A stretch of 64,000 nt of DNA from Schistosoma mansoni. Its lineage: Eukaryota; Platyhelminthes; Trematoda; Strigeidida; Schistosomatidae. The notes under the pieces are model-generated. The model had not been told where the DNA came from. It saw only the letters and a list, made by a program, of their open reading frames with translations, and ran no database searches. Shown piece by piece: positions 34,633 through 47,099 of the stretch (the first letter of the stretch is position 1; each line of letters begins with the position of its first letter). The translations under genes and the position numbers were made by a program. Location: contig NC_031496.1 in the NCBI RefSeq assembly GCF_000237925.1, positions 15,816,571 through 15,880,570 on the forward strand. Reading direction: 5' to 3'.

Positions 34633-35059
34633 ATCTTGAACTTTCTTTCCTGACTCCTAGTTAAACTGGTTCTGTGGAACTTTGGTCATTAAGGTGTTAT
34701 GAACCAAAAACGTTGTCAACCCTAAGAAATCCTTGTCATTTTTAAACTTGAGCGTAAAGATTGAAAACGATCTTGATTGAATCGTGGCTTCAAAAGTCAA
34801 GCTGCTTTCAGGAAACGCGGCTTCCACTGGTGTTTATACCACTTTCAGAATATGGTGAAAATCGACATCTGATCATGACAGGTAATATAAAATACAGTAC
34901 TTATCCAAGAATTAGTTTTCTGCTGATAAATGATACGAAAGATACTATGAAACTAATGATCACTCGCATTGAGTATGGCTACTCACTATCAAAAGATCCT
35001 TACAAATATCATGGGCGTAGAATCCATATCCACACTAATCACAACCTTGGTACTAACCT

Positions 35060-35760
35060 ACCTATGCCTGCTATCCCTTGAGGAACATAGGTCATCGATC
35101 AGAAATCACCAACCTACAATGTCCTGGGCTCCTCTTTCCAGTTTTTGCTCAGCGCTATTCACTCTTTTGATGTCAGCCTCCGATTCCCAACATAATAAAC
35201 TGTGACAGAGTTATGTGACTCCCGTGTTCTGTGTAACACCCACCTCCAGCCATTTTTACTAATTTTTTCTGTGGCTAGAATCTGGACCATTTTCGGCCAT
35301 ATTAGACTATGGCTGTTGGTGTCCGATCGATAAATATAGAGTATGTTGCATAGACGGCTGTTCTTAAATAACTGTGTCATTTTATTGATGACCGTAGTAG
35401 TTCTTCAAGCTTTGGCTCAGTACAGTAAAAATGTTCAAACGCTAGTCTTGAATATTATGACTTTGGCGTTGGCTAACAACTCTTTAGAACTCCATATGTT
35501 CTTGAATTGTAACGATATTGCCCTCGCTTCGCTACTTCAAGCCTTGATAACCCCATCCGATACCCCTCGTTTATCGGAAGTAATATTTATGTATGTGAAA
35601 GCTCCTACCCCTTAAGAACTTCTTAATTACGAGTTAGTTGACCGCTGTCCAATTTTATACTTGACCTTGGAAATGTTGAGGCCTACTATCCCGGAGACTG
35701 TTGCTGTGTCATCTGTCTTGGCCTGCGTTCGTTGCTGCATATGGGATAATGGGGTCTAAT
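35060..35760 (-). mobile_element. Older RTE-like LINE fragment, 3' half
   Basis: 35380-35620 corresponds piece by piece to 24745-24985 of the better RTE copy (GAACTCCATATGTTCTTGAA against GAGCTCCATACGTTCTTCAA; GCATCGGATCC against CCATCCGATACC). The same minus orientation continues to about 35060. It is much more diverged, with no frame open over any length. Dead. Confidence 0.7.
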
Positions 35761-35769
35761 AATCCACGG

Positions 35770-37080
35770 AATCAAAAAACTGAAAGCTATCGAGACACCG
35801 AAAGGAATTTTTCCACGTTATTCTTATGCGTTCTGAATCTTTGGAATTAAATACATATTTTGTTAGGCTAATACTAACAAATGTGACTGACTGCCCGTAG
35901 CAATAGCTCGATAGGCTTTGAGAATCCCCTACTGTGCTGGAATTTAAGGCATTGAATATAGTCATTATTAACAACAATTCTGTTAGGCAAATAAACAAAA
36001 CGGCGTAAATTTGCAGTGTGCCGGTAACCGATAGCATACGAAGAGCTAGATTCATAGCTGGATACAGTATTTTCGGGGGTATTTTAATTCATTTTTTCCT
36101 TTCGAATTATGAGCAAATTTAAATGTGCTTCCTTGAGACCAATATTCTGTGATTTTTTTCAGAACAATGATGAAAGATTTCTCACTTTTACATCTGTTAG
36201 ATTGTAATTTCCTTCTGTGGTAAACCGTTCTCAGTAATAAGTAACCTTAAAGTCAATATATGTGAGCACCAAGATAATGAATTCCAATGGACTCTGTCAG
36301 TTGTATGCCAGTCGAACATTACAAACAAATATCAATATAACTTCTATTTCAGATGCTTCTCCCCTAGATAGCCTGTTTTTATGCCTCAATTTATTTTATT
36401 TTAGCTCGTGTTCAATTATTCTAATCTTTATGAACGAAATATTCCGGGGCCTTGACTAGGTGGTTGCTTGATTTCCAAACAGGACATGGAAATGTAGTTG
36501 TTGTTAAAAACTGGGTTTCGGTCGAACATGTAACTAGTATTTTCAAGACCTGGTATTTAAAACATCACTTTCAACATTCATGAAGGTCGAATCCAAACTT
36601 CCCCATTGAGTTTTCTCTGGCCTGTCAATGACAGATTAAATATCCATAAATTGTTTCTCTAGAATATCCAGGCTTAATTACTACTAAGCACCTTTTTTCT
36701 TCAGTGGATTAACAAAATTTCGGAATGTCTCTAATGTTCGAATGCTGACGTTGTATGCTTTGTTATCTGTAATGAAGTAGCAAACATATAACATAATATC
36801 ACTGAGGGTATAAATGAAATTGCATGTCAGACTAATCTGAAAAATTTACTCTATGGAATTTCTCGGATCTTCTCCTCTTCATAATATTCACTGACGGTAA
36901 ATAAGAATACTTTTGAACAGAGGAGCCTTACGCATAGACTGATAACTTGGGAAGGATAAATACGGAGGCATTCAGGACTGAAGTGATATTCTGCACCTAA
37001 AAATTTCGACACACTAAAAACAGACACTTCATTTAGATGAGCAGTCAACCATATAAACATCAAAGTAGTAAACATTTCGA
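35770..37080. other. Intergenic DNA, nothing recognised
   Basis: AT-rich sequence between two LINE scraps. Short open frames show no family resemblance. Confidence 0.4.
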
Positions 37081-37089
37081 AAACATCCA

Positions 37090-37960
37090 CAAAAACACAA
37101 AAATATAATAATAATAATAATAGTAATAATAATTTATTCTCAAATAACAGTTTGTTACATGAGGCATGCCGGTTTACAGGCAAGATCAAATTGTTAAAGA
37201 AGTTACAATTTTCACTGTAGAAAATTACTCAGCTGGGTTGATATTTTATAAAATATGAATGTAAACGGATTTCGTAAGAAATATGTCAATATCACACTTG
37301 ACGCACTTTATGAAGGTAGCGTTGCAACATACAGCTGATGGTCGAGAATAGAAGTTTCGACCTTATATCCCTCCGGAATATCTGAGGCTTTAATAATGTT
37401 GTGGGACGAAGTCACCCGTGCCATATCCCTGTTCGGTGGGGTATCTCCAGGGGGCTGAAAAAGGTGTAAGAAAAGGGAAGGACGAAAAGCAGAGCACACA
37501 ATATTCATGGAGGAATGGTTAAGGTATAACCATTAAGTCTATTTGTCTGTTACTCAAGTACCTATTAGGTAAGCGCATACTAATGTGTTAAAGAAAAGTA
37601 AGTGTCGGCAAGGTATGAGTGGATAAGGAACTGTATAAATGAAGGTAGTTCAGAAAGAAGTATGGAATTGTGTAATTATAAAATAAGGCGCTGAAAACAG
37701 TATTCCGACACAAATGGCTGTCTCCCTTTTTTCGAAGCTGTTTGAACCCTCTTTTTTGTTTTTAGATTTTATAGGGTATGGAGTGGGCTTCGTTTTCAAC
37801 CAATTATCTAGTCTGTTTGTAATAGGATTACTCGGTAGGAAGTGGAAACAGTTCAGCTTTTTTTTAACATGATTTAAAGAGGCATTTCGCATTAACAAGT
37901 TCACATCAATACCGTTGGTTCGTGACGTCCCACTAGACATAAGGAGCCGTAATTTAACAT
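37090..37960 (-). mobile_element. Probable LINE 3' region with (ATT)n tail
   Basis: Read on the minus strand the segment ends CATGCCTCATGTAACAAACT, GTTATTTGAGAATAAATTATTATTA and then an (ATT)n run (about 37108-37132), the usual shape of a CR1-like LINE 3' end. Upstream minus frames (37308-37508 and 37650-37940) could be decayed ORF ends but match no domain I can name. Family assignment is an inference. Confidence 0.45.
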
Positions 37961-38810
37961 GTTCTGCCCTACAGACACGGGTGGATTGAAGTTATCTCCC
38001 CACCATCGTGTGTGCTGGTCAGCAACGCCACCCACCCTCCATTTATGATGTTAGGCTCTCTTACGTTTGTGGTCAGTATGAGTATTGCTTTAATCAAGGA
38101 CCATATTTGGAATACACTGTCTCTACAAGTTCCATGTTACAAGCGAATCAGATGGTAAAAGCATTTAAATTATGGGTTAGATATTCATTTAATATATCGT
38201 ACTGCTATGAAGACAACCATGGGTAAAGGTTATAAGAGACAAGTCAGATTATATATATATATATATAATTCCCTTTGGCATTCATCATTTATTACTGCTT
38301 CTCCTTCAACTCTATCAAGTCTGAGGCATACTTCACTAACAAATCAACTTTGTTTCCACAGCAATTGTCGACTTTATAACAACGCTTAGTAGAATGATTA
38401 GTCTACATCGTTTACTATCACTATCATTTCTAGAGTCATAAAATGAAGCAGTATCAAAAAGCACTAGCTAGATAACAGAGGAAGCTTTCTCAAAATCATT
38501 TTCTTCATCAACTGGCTTAATCGCAGTTGACATATTTCTCGTTGATGTCAGTCAGAACAGTTTAGTTACTCCTGTGGAGATAGGACTATTAAACCTATTT
38601 TGCAAACAATTGTTGATAGCTTTTGCATTTATTTTGTGCATTTTCACATTCTGTACATTTATCACCAAACAATTGTACTTCTTGTTGAAGTGTATGACCT
38701 TGAACACTTGTTAACTGAGTTCCTTCCGTTTGGAATTCAACATATCGCTACATTGTGACTGCTCCTCAATAAATACACTTTAATACACACCTGCCGCGTT
38801 CTATTATGCC

Positions 38811-39119
38811 TGTGGATGTCATAAATGAATTATTAATTAACTATCATATATATTTATAGACTATTGAGACATTCCCATTACATTCTGCGTTGGCAAACTT
38901 ACTGGATCCATATCTATCTCATTGGAATTATTAATTGTCTATAATTGTGGATCTTTGGGACCAAGCGCAACAGAACACGCAACAGCCAGCCAATTTAAGT
39001 AACGTCCCTAAACTTTTATTTGTGTGTTAATAACTTATAAGTTGTTTATTGTTACATAAACTTTTGGACGTAATAACTTTGTTGCTATTTTGGGTTAATA
39101 TACTTTTTGGTCCGCCACA
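38811..39119 (+). repeat. LTR, left copy
   Basis: 309 bp with termini TGTGG and CCACA. Carries an AATAAA-containing stretch just outside its left end and is followed by ATTATTTGGTGAGCC, a possible primer-binding region. Boundaries rest on the inverted termini and on the equal length of the mirror copy. Confidence 0.7.
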
Positions 39120-39479
39120 ATTATTTGGTGAGCCTATTATTTGGTTACCTCGTGTTTATCCTATCGTTGTATTGTTTATTTGCTCATTATACGACACACT
39201 AGTTCATTTTTAATTAAATATACTCCCCACCTAAGCTCATTGATATGGACCCATCTCCAGTAACAACCCTTAATTCATCATCAAACACTGCTGACAACAT
39301 TTTTAGTTCAGTCAACACTATCCTGAATTTAGACTTCCAGCATACGGAGCAAATAACAGTATATTGGCTTGGTGTACCAGATCACGTCGGTCTAACCACT
39401 GAGGATACCACGGATGTTCTAGTTTTACAACTAGCCACCAGTAGTATCTTCTATTATCGTTCGTTCCCAGTCAAATAGA

Positions 39480-39700
39480 AACCAGAAGTCAGACGAGAAG
39501 AGGCAGGAAAAATATATTTGATTCGTTACCAATATATCGAGGAACCTTTACTATAAGCTGGCTAATGAACGTAGGAGCTGTGTCCCACGCCGTGTTGCAA
39601 CGTGATCTGGTACGGATGCATGACCGAAAGCCTTCAGCTAAACAAGTCCACTTAAACAACGTGGTCAGCATCCAATGTCGAACACTTAATGAGCTATTGA
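39480..39700. repeat. Short dispersed repeat within the gag region
   Basis: This stretch resembles 17220-17500 (see that entry) and looks inserted in the gag-like region of the fossil element. Family unknown. Confidence 0.5.
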
Positions 39701-41391
39701 TTTTGGGGAATTATTTACAGCTACAATGTCTAGGAGCATTCGCTTTCAAGCAACGAAGTATGCTTACGTAGTTGGTTCACTTACTATTGAAATCGCTGCC
39801 CACGTCGGAGACCTAATTGACCAGGTCCCAGAAACCGAGTCTTATGATAAATTAAAAGCAACCTTAATACAACGATCGACAGTATCGGACGAAACACGAT
39901 CGCAACAACTATTGAACGCATGCGACCTGGGAGGTAAGAGACCCTCTCAGCTACTTAGACCCGCGAAACAGCTTGCAGGCCCTTACAAACTAGACAAAGC
40001 CTGAAACAAATGTGGTTTCATCGTTTACCAAATAATGTTAGACAAATTCTTAGTGCTTTGGGGAAGTCTGTCCCTCTTGATGACTTAGCTGACATGACAG
40101 ATAAAGTCGTGGAAGTTTGTCACGATAGCCACTACATAAACTCGATGCAACCATACGGAGCAGTTGATGTCAGTTACTTAGCCTCTATCCAAAGACAATT
40201 ATCACAACTTACGAATCAACTCGCATCACTACAGACTACTGTAACAACGGTTCAAGCCAGACAATTAAGATCCCCTTCTAGATGGAGATCTCTTTCCAGA
40301 CAACGTTCTCGTTCGCCGAAACAAACATCTGAAGTTTGTTGGTATCATAGAAAATACAGCACCAAAGCACGGCGTTGCACACGTCCGTGCACATTCTCCC
40401 CAGCTAACATCGAGAACTAGGGAAACGGCCTGGCCAGACAGTAATGATGGCGCCTGTTTCTGGCCACAACCCCAGCTGTGAGTTTCATGTCAGGGATCGA
40501 ATTTCGGGTTCAGACTTCTTAGTCGATACAGGAGCCGAAATAAGCATTCTCCCGCTTCACCTTTCTCGACGACGGCACTCCCAGAACACTAAATTATCTC
40601 TAGTTGCAGCCGACAATTCTATCATTAAGACTTACGGCGAACAATCGCTCATCTTAGATCTCAGTCTCTGTAGACGATTCACATGGGTTTTCATCGTGGC
40701 TGAAGTTAAACAACCCATTATAGGGGCCGATTTTCTCGGTGCTTATAATCTTCTTGTTGACATGGGAAAAAAGAAACTGATTGACAAGAATACAAGTTTA
40801 CAGGTAACGGAACAACAACCTCCAATTATGAAATTCATGGTGTCCGAATGATTAGACCTGATAATAAAACTTTCACCGATATCCTATCGGAATATGAGTG
40901 TATAAAAAAAGTTGATTATCAAAGTGAACGTTCCACACATCATGTTCAGCACAGTATCACCACTACAGGTCCACCCATCTGCACCAGGGCGAGGAGACTA
41001 CCACCAAATAAGTTGCAGTTCGCTAAGAGAGAATTACAGCATATGATGCAACTTGGGATAATTCGACAATCTAGTAGTCCTTGGGCCTCGCCACTGCATA
41101 TGGTTCCAAAGAAAGACCGAGACTGCCGTCCATGTGAAGATTATCGACGCCTAAATATTTGCTCCATATGCTGGAAGTCTAAATTCAGGATAGTGTTGAC
41201 TGAACTAAAAATGTTGTCAGCAGTGTTTGATGATGAATTAAGGGTTGTTACTGGAGATGGGTCCATATCAATGAGCTTAGGTGGGGAGTATATTTAATTA
41301 AAAATGAACTAGTGTGTCGTATAATGAGCAAATAAACAATACAACGATAGGATAAACACGAGGTAACCAAATAATAGGCTCACCAAATAAT

Positions 41392-41700
41392 TGTGGCGGA
41401 CCAAAAAGTATATTAACCCAAAATAGCAACAAAGTTATTACGTCCAAAAGTTTATGTAACAATAAACAACTTATAAGTTATTAACACACAAATAAAAGTT
41501 TAGGGACGTTACTTAAATTGGCTGGCTGTTGCGTGTTCTGTTGCGCTTGGTCCCAAAGATCCACAATTATAGACAATTAATAATTCCAATGAGATAGATA
41601 TGGATCCAGTAAGTTTGCCAACGTAGAATGTAATGGGAATGTCTCAATAGTCTATAAATATATATGATAGTTAATTAATAATTCATTTATGACATCCACA
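41392..41700 (-). repeat. LTR, right copy, inverted
   Basis: Mirror image of 38811-39119, same length. In an ordinary element the two LTRs would be direct repeats; here the second is inverted together with leader and flank, so it is part of the palindrome rather than a true 3' LTR. Confidence 0.75.
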
Positions 41701-42240
41701 GGCATAATAGAACGCGTCAGGTGTGTATTAAAGTGTATTTATTGAGGAGCAGTCACAATGTAGCGATATGTTGAATTCCAAGCGGAAGGAACTCAGTTAA
41801 CAAGTGTTCAAGGTCATACACTTCAACAAGAAGTACAATTGTTTAGTGATAAATGTACAGACTGTGAAAATGCACAAAATAAATGCAAAAGCTATCAACA
41901 ATTGTTTGCAAAATAGGTTTAATAGTCCTATCTCCACAGGAGTAACTAAACTGTTCTGACTGACATCAACGAGAAATATGTCAACTGCGATTAAGCCAGT
42001 TGATGAAGAAAATGATTTTGAGAAAGCTTCCTCTGTTATCTAGCTAGTGCTTTTTGATACTGCTTCATTTTATGACTCTAGAAATGATAGTGATAGTAAA
42101 CGATGTAGACTAATCATTCTACTAAGCGTTGTTATAAAGTCGACAATTGCTGTGGAAACAAAGTTGATTTGTTAGTGAAGTATGCCTCAGACTTGATAGA
42201 GTTGAAGGAGAAGCAGTAATAAATGATGAATGCCAAAGGG

Positions 42241-42295
<55 letters not shown>

Positions 42296-42299
42296 TTGT

Positions 42300-45200
42300 C
42301 CGGGAAGCTAACGTAGCAGTCAGTTGGTAAACTTCTTGAAAAAGTTAAGATTCATGTGTATAAAGAAAACTAAAACCATTTACTTGAGTACTATCCAGGT
42401 AATGCGACCAACTACGCCAAAGATATAATCAAGTTGATGAAGGAATTGGTTTAGGTAGGCGATTATTTTTTCGACTATAAGAGTTTTGATAATAAGCTTG
42501 TTTGTAAGCTGTTCTCTTGAGAAACAGGGAGATGGAAGGGCTCCTTTGCGACCTAATTTTTATATTCAAGGGATCGATGTGAGGCATAACGCTAATTTTA
42601 CTGAAGCTGCTTCTTGACTGAACATGTTCACTAGTAATGAACAAGACACTTTGAGCCATACGGCGTCTAAACCTGTTATTCCATCAACATGGAGGAACTC
42701 TACCAGTCAGAACGGTGGGAGCTAAGCTGATATCCACTCAAGAAAATGTGTTAAGCTTTAGTTAGCGTCCTTACCGAAAAAAGGGTCTTGTTTAACTGTG
42801 TTTGGGTAGATAAACTGGTTGATTTCGGGGATAAAAATAGTGTTGTTGATGTCAGGTTATGCTATGATTTATCCATTACGGGTGGATTTAGATCTTTAAT
42901 CTCTGTCTTACAACAGAAATATTGTAAAATGTCTCCATCAGAGGCTATGGTGAACATCGATTACAAATGACGATCTGTAACTGATATAGATATTTTTCGG
43001 AGATGCAGTTGTTATCCACAATGAAATGTCTAGCTGGTTATATGGAGAAGGTTAGTGAATGTGTTGATAGTTGTTATACGACAACTTATTTGGGACATAC
43101 ATTAGGAGCAAAGAGATCTGACTGTACTGTTCTCGAAGTAAATTCATACACTGATTAGTCTCTTTTTATTGATTTTAGACCTTGTGTTAAAATAAAACCA
43201 TCATCCACACCCGAGATTAAGCGCCGCCTAATTTTTGTGAAATATTATGTATTATAAAACTATCCCTCCTTTGAAATTAGGTCGAGAAGACGCTATATGA
43301 AGGTTATTTGCTAATTGTCTTACTCACTTTGATGTTTCTTGATCCCCCACTGTTTTTATTGAAAAGCGGTTTGGTTTTACTATTATGTGCATTACGAAAG
43401 AGTTAATGTTTGTGTTCATACACTGTTACCCACTGATACAAAAAGAAAGTTTTTATGAATACCTGTCAGTGCGAATATTCATCCTTATATTAGTACGTAT
43501 GTAGCTGTGAGTCAATTTTTATGTAGTGGACCATATATCTGGAGATTTAGATTAAGACGGTCTCATGATAAAAATTCGGAACTGAGGTTGAAACAATCGC
43601 GTTTTGGCTGTCATGGGATCATGAACACCGCGAAGTTAATCACGCGATCGACTACAGTGTATGGAATTATGCTGAGCATCTCGTATCAGGCTTTTATTAG
43701 ATTGGTACGACTTATCTATGTGATCTGGTTAGATTTAGAGCCATGGCCAAAATATTCATGTTCTATTTGTTGTTAAAATATAGACCAGACAATGTTAGAC
43801 TAAATGGTATTATGGTGCCAAATATGTTTAAGGCTAAACTAATTCGGTAATCAGACTTTCTACGAGCAATAATATGACATTGATCGATCTCTGGACCCAC
43901 AATTATAATAAGTAATCAATAACTTCAAATACCAACTAAATAAAATATGCACCAGTAATAATCTAGAAACGAGGATAACAATGTGATCTGTAAACTCATG
44001 TAGGAACTATATCATAGATCCTTTAATGTGGCAGCTGGATAGAAAGGAACAGGAAGTGTATCGGCAGTAGTTTGTTCATGAGTGATAATCAGTGTGCCAT
44101 GTAAGTAACGAACATACTAGGAACGGAAAGTCAGGGCTAAATTTAAACAACAATTTTGTAGTCATTAACAGTGATTGCGCATATTAAGTGAAACTGTGAA
44201 TGATGTCAAAAAATATTTACAGAATAAGTCTATGTTAGCCATCTCCACAGGCCGAATTCAACGGTGGAATCAACATTGTCTACAAACGCACACAGAATTC
44301 TGATGAAACATTTGATTCTTAGTTATCGCTTGTAAATTTTCTGTTGTTTTTGCGCTTGTCAAAGACTTCCTTACAATCAGAGTCATAAATGATGAGTTAT
44401 GGAGTTTTCAGTGATAATGACTCTGAGATTTTCGCGATAACTAATAATTTCTTCGTACATTATTCTACGACTGATTGGAATTCCAAACAAAAATATGTTC
44501 GATTTTGCTTACGAAGTTCTCTCTGACTTGAATACCGGTTCATCGGTGACTACTTGAGTATGAACTGGATAGTTCAAAGTATTATTAGTCAATATACTAA
44601 ATTCTATTACTTCTGATATCACAGAGAAGCTAACAAATTAAAACTTTGAAATTATCATGCGCTGAACTTTAGATGATACGTGGATGGATATAACCTAATT
44701 GATAGAACGGATGATTTGAAATATTGTCCCATCTCTTCTGTACACTATGCTACTTCAGGAATACGGGAATAAGACTAGTCTGAGAGGCCTAATTTATAAT
44801 AACGCTAGACGAGATACTCGAAAGACACATAATACAGATACTAGATCACATATCATATACACGATTCATGGTCAAGAAAAGCGAACTAAACTAGATTTTA
44901 GACAATACTTTATTCTACACAACTACAAACGGACACTTTCAGTAAACATCAATAAGGGTAATGGAAATAACATTTAATAATCATTAAGTCGAGTACCTGT
45001 TTATACACACTTAGTGGCCAATCACATTTATCTTCACTACCCCACTTCGCTAATTGTCCCATACGGTCAGGGTTGTTTGATTGTTTAGTCACTTAGCGCC
45101 TTGGTCAACAATCTAATTTTTACTGTTTACACAATTGGTCACTATGCTAGGAAATGGTTCTTTGCTTGGTAATTCCACATTTGATTGCTTTAATGTACAG

Positions 45201-46620
45201 TTTTAATTAAAAAGACAGATAGATCTATTCACCTGTGTCGATCCTTGTAATAAGTATCCCTGTAAAGTCCAGCTCAACATGTATTCAGATAGACAAATCG
45301 AAGTACATGACGAAATAACAATTGAAAATTCTACGATAACTATAACACTCAAGGTGGTATAGATAGAAAATGAGTGACTTTCAACCTGTCCCTTTATATT
45401 GAGTCACGACAAGCATTTTTTCCACTGTTTAATAAAAATGTGAGACCTAACATTTCCAAGTTCTTTTTCCGTCCACATGATGTGTTAATGCTAGAGAATG
45501 ATTTTCATTGGAAACTTCATTTTAACCATCTAGAGCTATCTAAACATATTTTCTATGGTCAGGATACTATACAGTATTCCAACTTTCCGGACGAAGAAAA
45601 TAAATAAAACGAGAGCGAAAATTATGATTTTATGAGCAACATTTACTTACTAAATAAACAGAAAAAATGACTGATGCTCCAAACGTATTAAACACTGAGA
45701 AGTAGATGAGGTACACATTCACGGACATAAACCATCCAATTTTCTCTTGTGCACTGAATTGTGTAACGAATCAAACCCGTAATTGAAAACAATAGTTGCG
45801 GAAACCTTAACTTGGAAACAATAATAATTCCAAAAATTGAAGAACAAGTACTTTTTATACTATATTTGTGATTCAGTATTTTGGAAGTTGTCCATGTTGA
45901 TAAACAGAATCAAAATTATTTGATTATTAGCTAGTAATTCCGCTTGTCTAGGTTAGAACTCATTAGTTAGTTACGAGTGATTACATTTACAATTAATTTA
46001 ATCAAAAAATTAAGCATAATTTTTGATAAGAAAACAAATTCATGGTCAGTTTGCTTCTACACTATAGTTTAATATTTTACAAAAGATGGTCAGATAAAAT
46101 AGTTCAACAATCGCTATAATACAAAGCTAAATGATGTAAGATAGTGTTACGTCAATCAAAAAATGAAGATAATTTTGAACTCATATTTACTAGAAAATTT
46201 GCACTAAATATAACTGATTTAGTCTAATAGCCATTGGTTAACTAAGCTGGGATATGTATGATTCTCACACTTAATTTCCTAACTACTATTTCTGTAAAAA
46301 AAACATTTGGACAATCGTGATATTATCGAGGGAGATACCAAATATCACTGAAAGATCATATTTCAATCATTCAAATACTAACACACCATTATGAAAACAA
46401 TTGGCCTAAGTCAGATTATTTATTCTAGGCATGATTCAATATTAATGACAAATATACAGTAAGATAAAATATATCGGTGCTGAAAAAAAACACAAATATA
46501 GGTAACAACTTGTAGGAAAAGATACATGTGTGAATGCTGTTAATTAACAGTGAGAGAATGAGTAGAATAGGTTACAAGAATGGTTTGTATACTTTTACAC
46601 GTTTATGTTAGGTATAATTT
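42300..46620. other. Intergenic DNA with unclassified decayed frames
   Basis: Frames at 42788-42970, 43507-43776 and 45374-45607 are open for 60-89 codons, but I recognise no domain. The 42.7-43.8 kb part reads like broken coding sequence (scattered short frames with ordinary amino-acid use), possibly an old mobile element. The remainder is AT-rich and featureless. Confidence 0.35.
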
Positions 46621-46633
46621 AATTTAATTATTA

Positions 46634-47075
46634 ATAGTTGGGTTGTTTGTGGAGATTTTTAGTAATTTTTTATATATAGTTGAAATCAACCCACTTATCA
46701 TATGCTCACTCGTAACTGGCTCCATGAGTTATTTCCTGGAGTCCTAGTGAGAAGCAGTAACCAGTGGAGTTCAACCAGGTCTGTTGGGAGATATCAACTC
46801 ACTGAAGACATTGGTGAAATGGTTGTTCAACTTCGTGGATTGGTTGAAGTTAGACATTAACACCGTTGGATGCCGGCTCAGTGGTCTATCGGTTAAGTGC
46901 TCGCACGCGAGACTGGTAGGTCCTGGGTTCGAATCTTGCGAAGTGGGATCGTGAATGAGCACTGCTGAGGAGTCCCACAATAGGACGAAATGGCCGTCCA
47001 GTGCTTCCAGGATTTCCTTGGTGGTCTAGCTTCAATTGACTCATGATTTCAACTATATATAATTATTAGTAGTTT
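46634..47075 (+). mobile_element. Hammerhead SINE element, left arm deleted
   Basis: Starts with TTTGTGGAGATTTTTAGTAA, the left terminus shared with 47.87 and 57.22 kb, then jumps to the spacer (GCTCACTCGTAACTGGC ... CACTGAAGACATTGGTGAA), then the plus-strand SINE: GGCTCAGTGGTCTATCGG (box A), CCTGGGTTCGAATC (box B), the hammerhead, and the tail CTTCAATTGACTCATGATTT. Compared with 57.2-57.8 kb the left SINE arm is missing except for its outermost ~45 bp. Confidence 0.8.
46959..47004 (+). ncRNA. Hammerhead ribozyme, intact core
   Basis: In order: GCACTG (helix I), CTGAGGA (core), GTCC (helix II), CACAATA loop, GGAC, GAAA (core), TGGCCGTC (minimal helix III plus cleavage triplet GTC), CAGTGC (helix I, perfect partner). 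All universally conserved residues (CUGANGA, GAAA, GUC) are present. The tiny helix III is like the schistosome Sm-alpha ribozyme, whose known self-cleavage makes this copy a good candidate for activity, perhaps helped by dimerisation. Confidence 0.85.
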
Positions 47076-47099
47076 AACCGTTACGTCCTTGATCTGTCT

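Larger units (their letters stand above)
38811..41700 (+). mobile_element. Broken Ty3/gypsy element of the CsRn1/Boudicca clade
   Basis: A fossil retroelement. Its LTRs (38811-39119 and 41392-41700, 309 bp, TGTGG...CCACA) face each other in place of the usual direct orientation. Between them lie a leader, a gag-like region (about 39.25-40.42 kb) ending in a zinc motif of the CsRn1 type (CWYHRK...RRCTRPC), an aspartic-protease region with FLVDTGAEISILPLH (about 40.45-40.85 kb) and the first part of a reverse transcriptase with SSPWASPLHMVPKKD (about 40.85-41.16 kb). The rest of pol is absent. It is clearly broken, with a few breaks, and cannot move by itself. The nearly identical LTR copies suggest a young event. 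Confidence 0.85.
38250..42292. repeat. ~4-kb palindrome enclosing an LTR-element fragment
   Basis: Left arm about 38250-39352, right arm about 41155-42292, near-identical reverse complements. Each arm contains, from outside in, a TA microsatellite, ~545 bp of flanking DNA, a 309-bp LTR, the leader and the first part of gag. The outer ends both fall in TA runs (38253-38268; 42244-42292), which are their own complement. The differences noticed are very few (one in the compared junction at 38796/41715), so the duplication is recent or an assembly artefact. Confidence 0.85.

Noticed and set aside
34382-34653. Open frames running across the N gap
   Set aside because: They exist only because N codons were not counted as stops.
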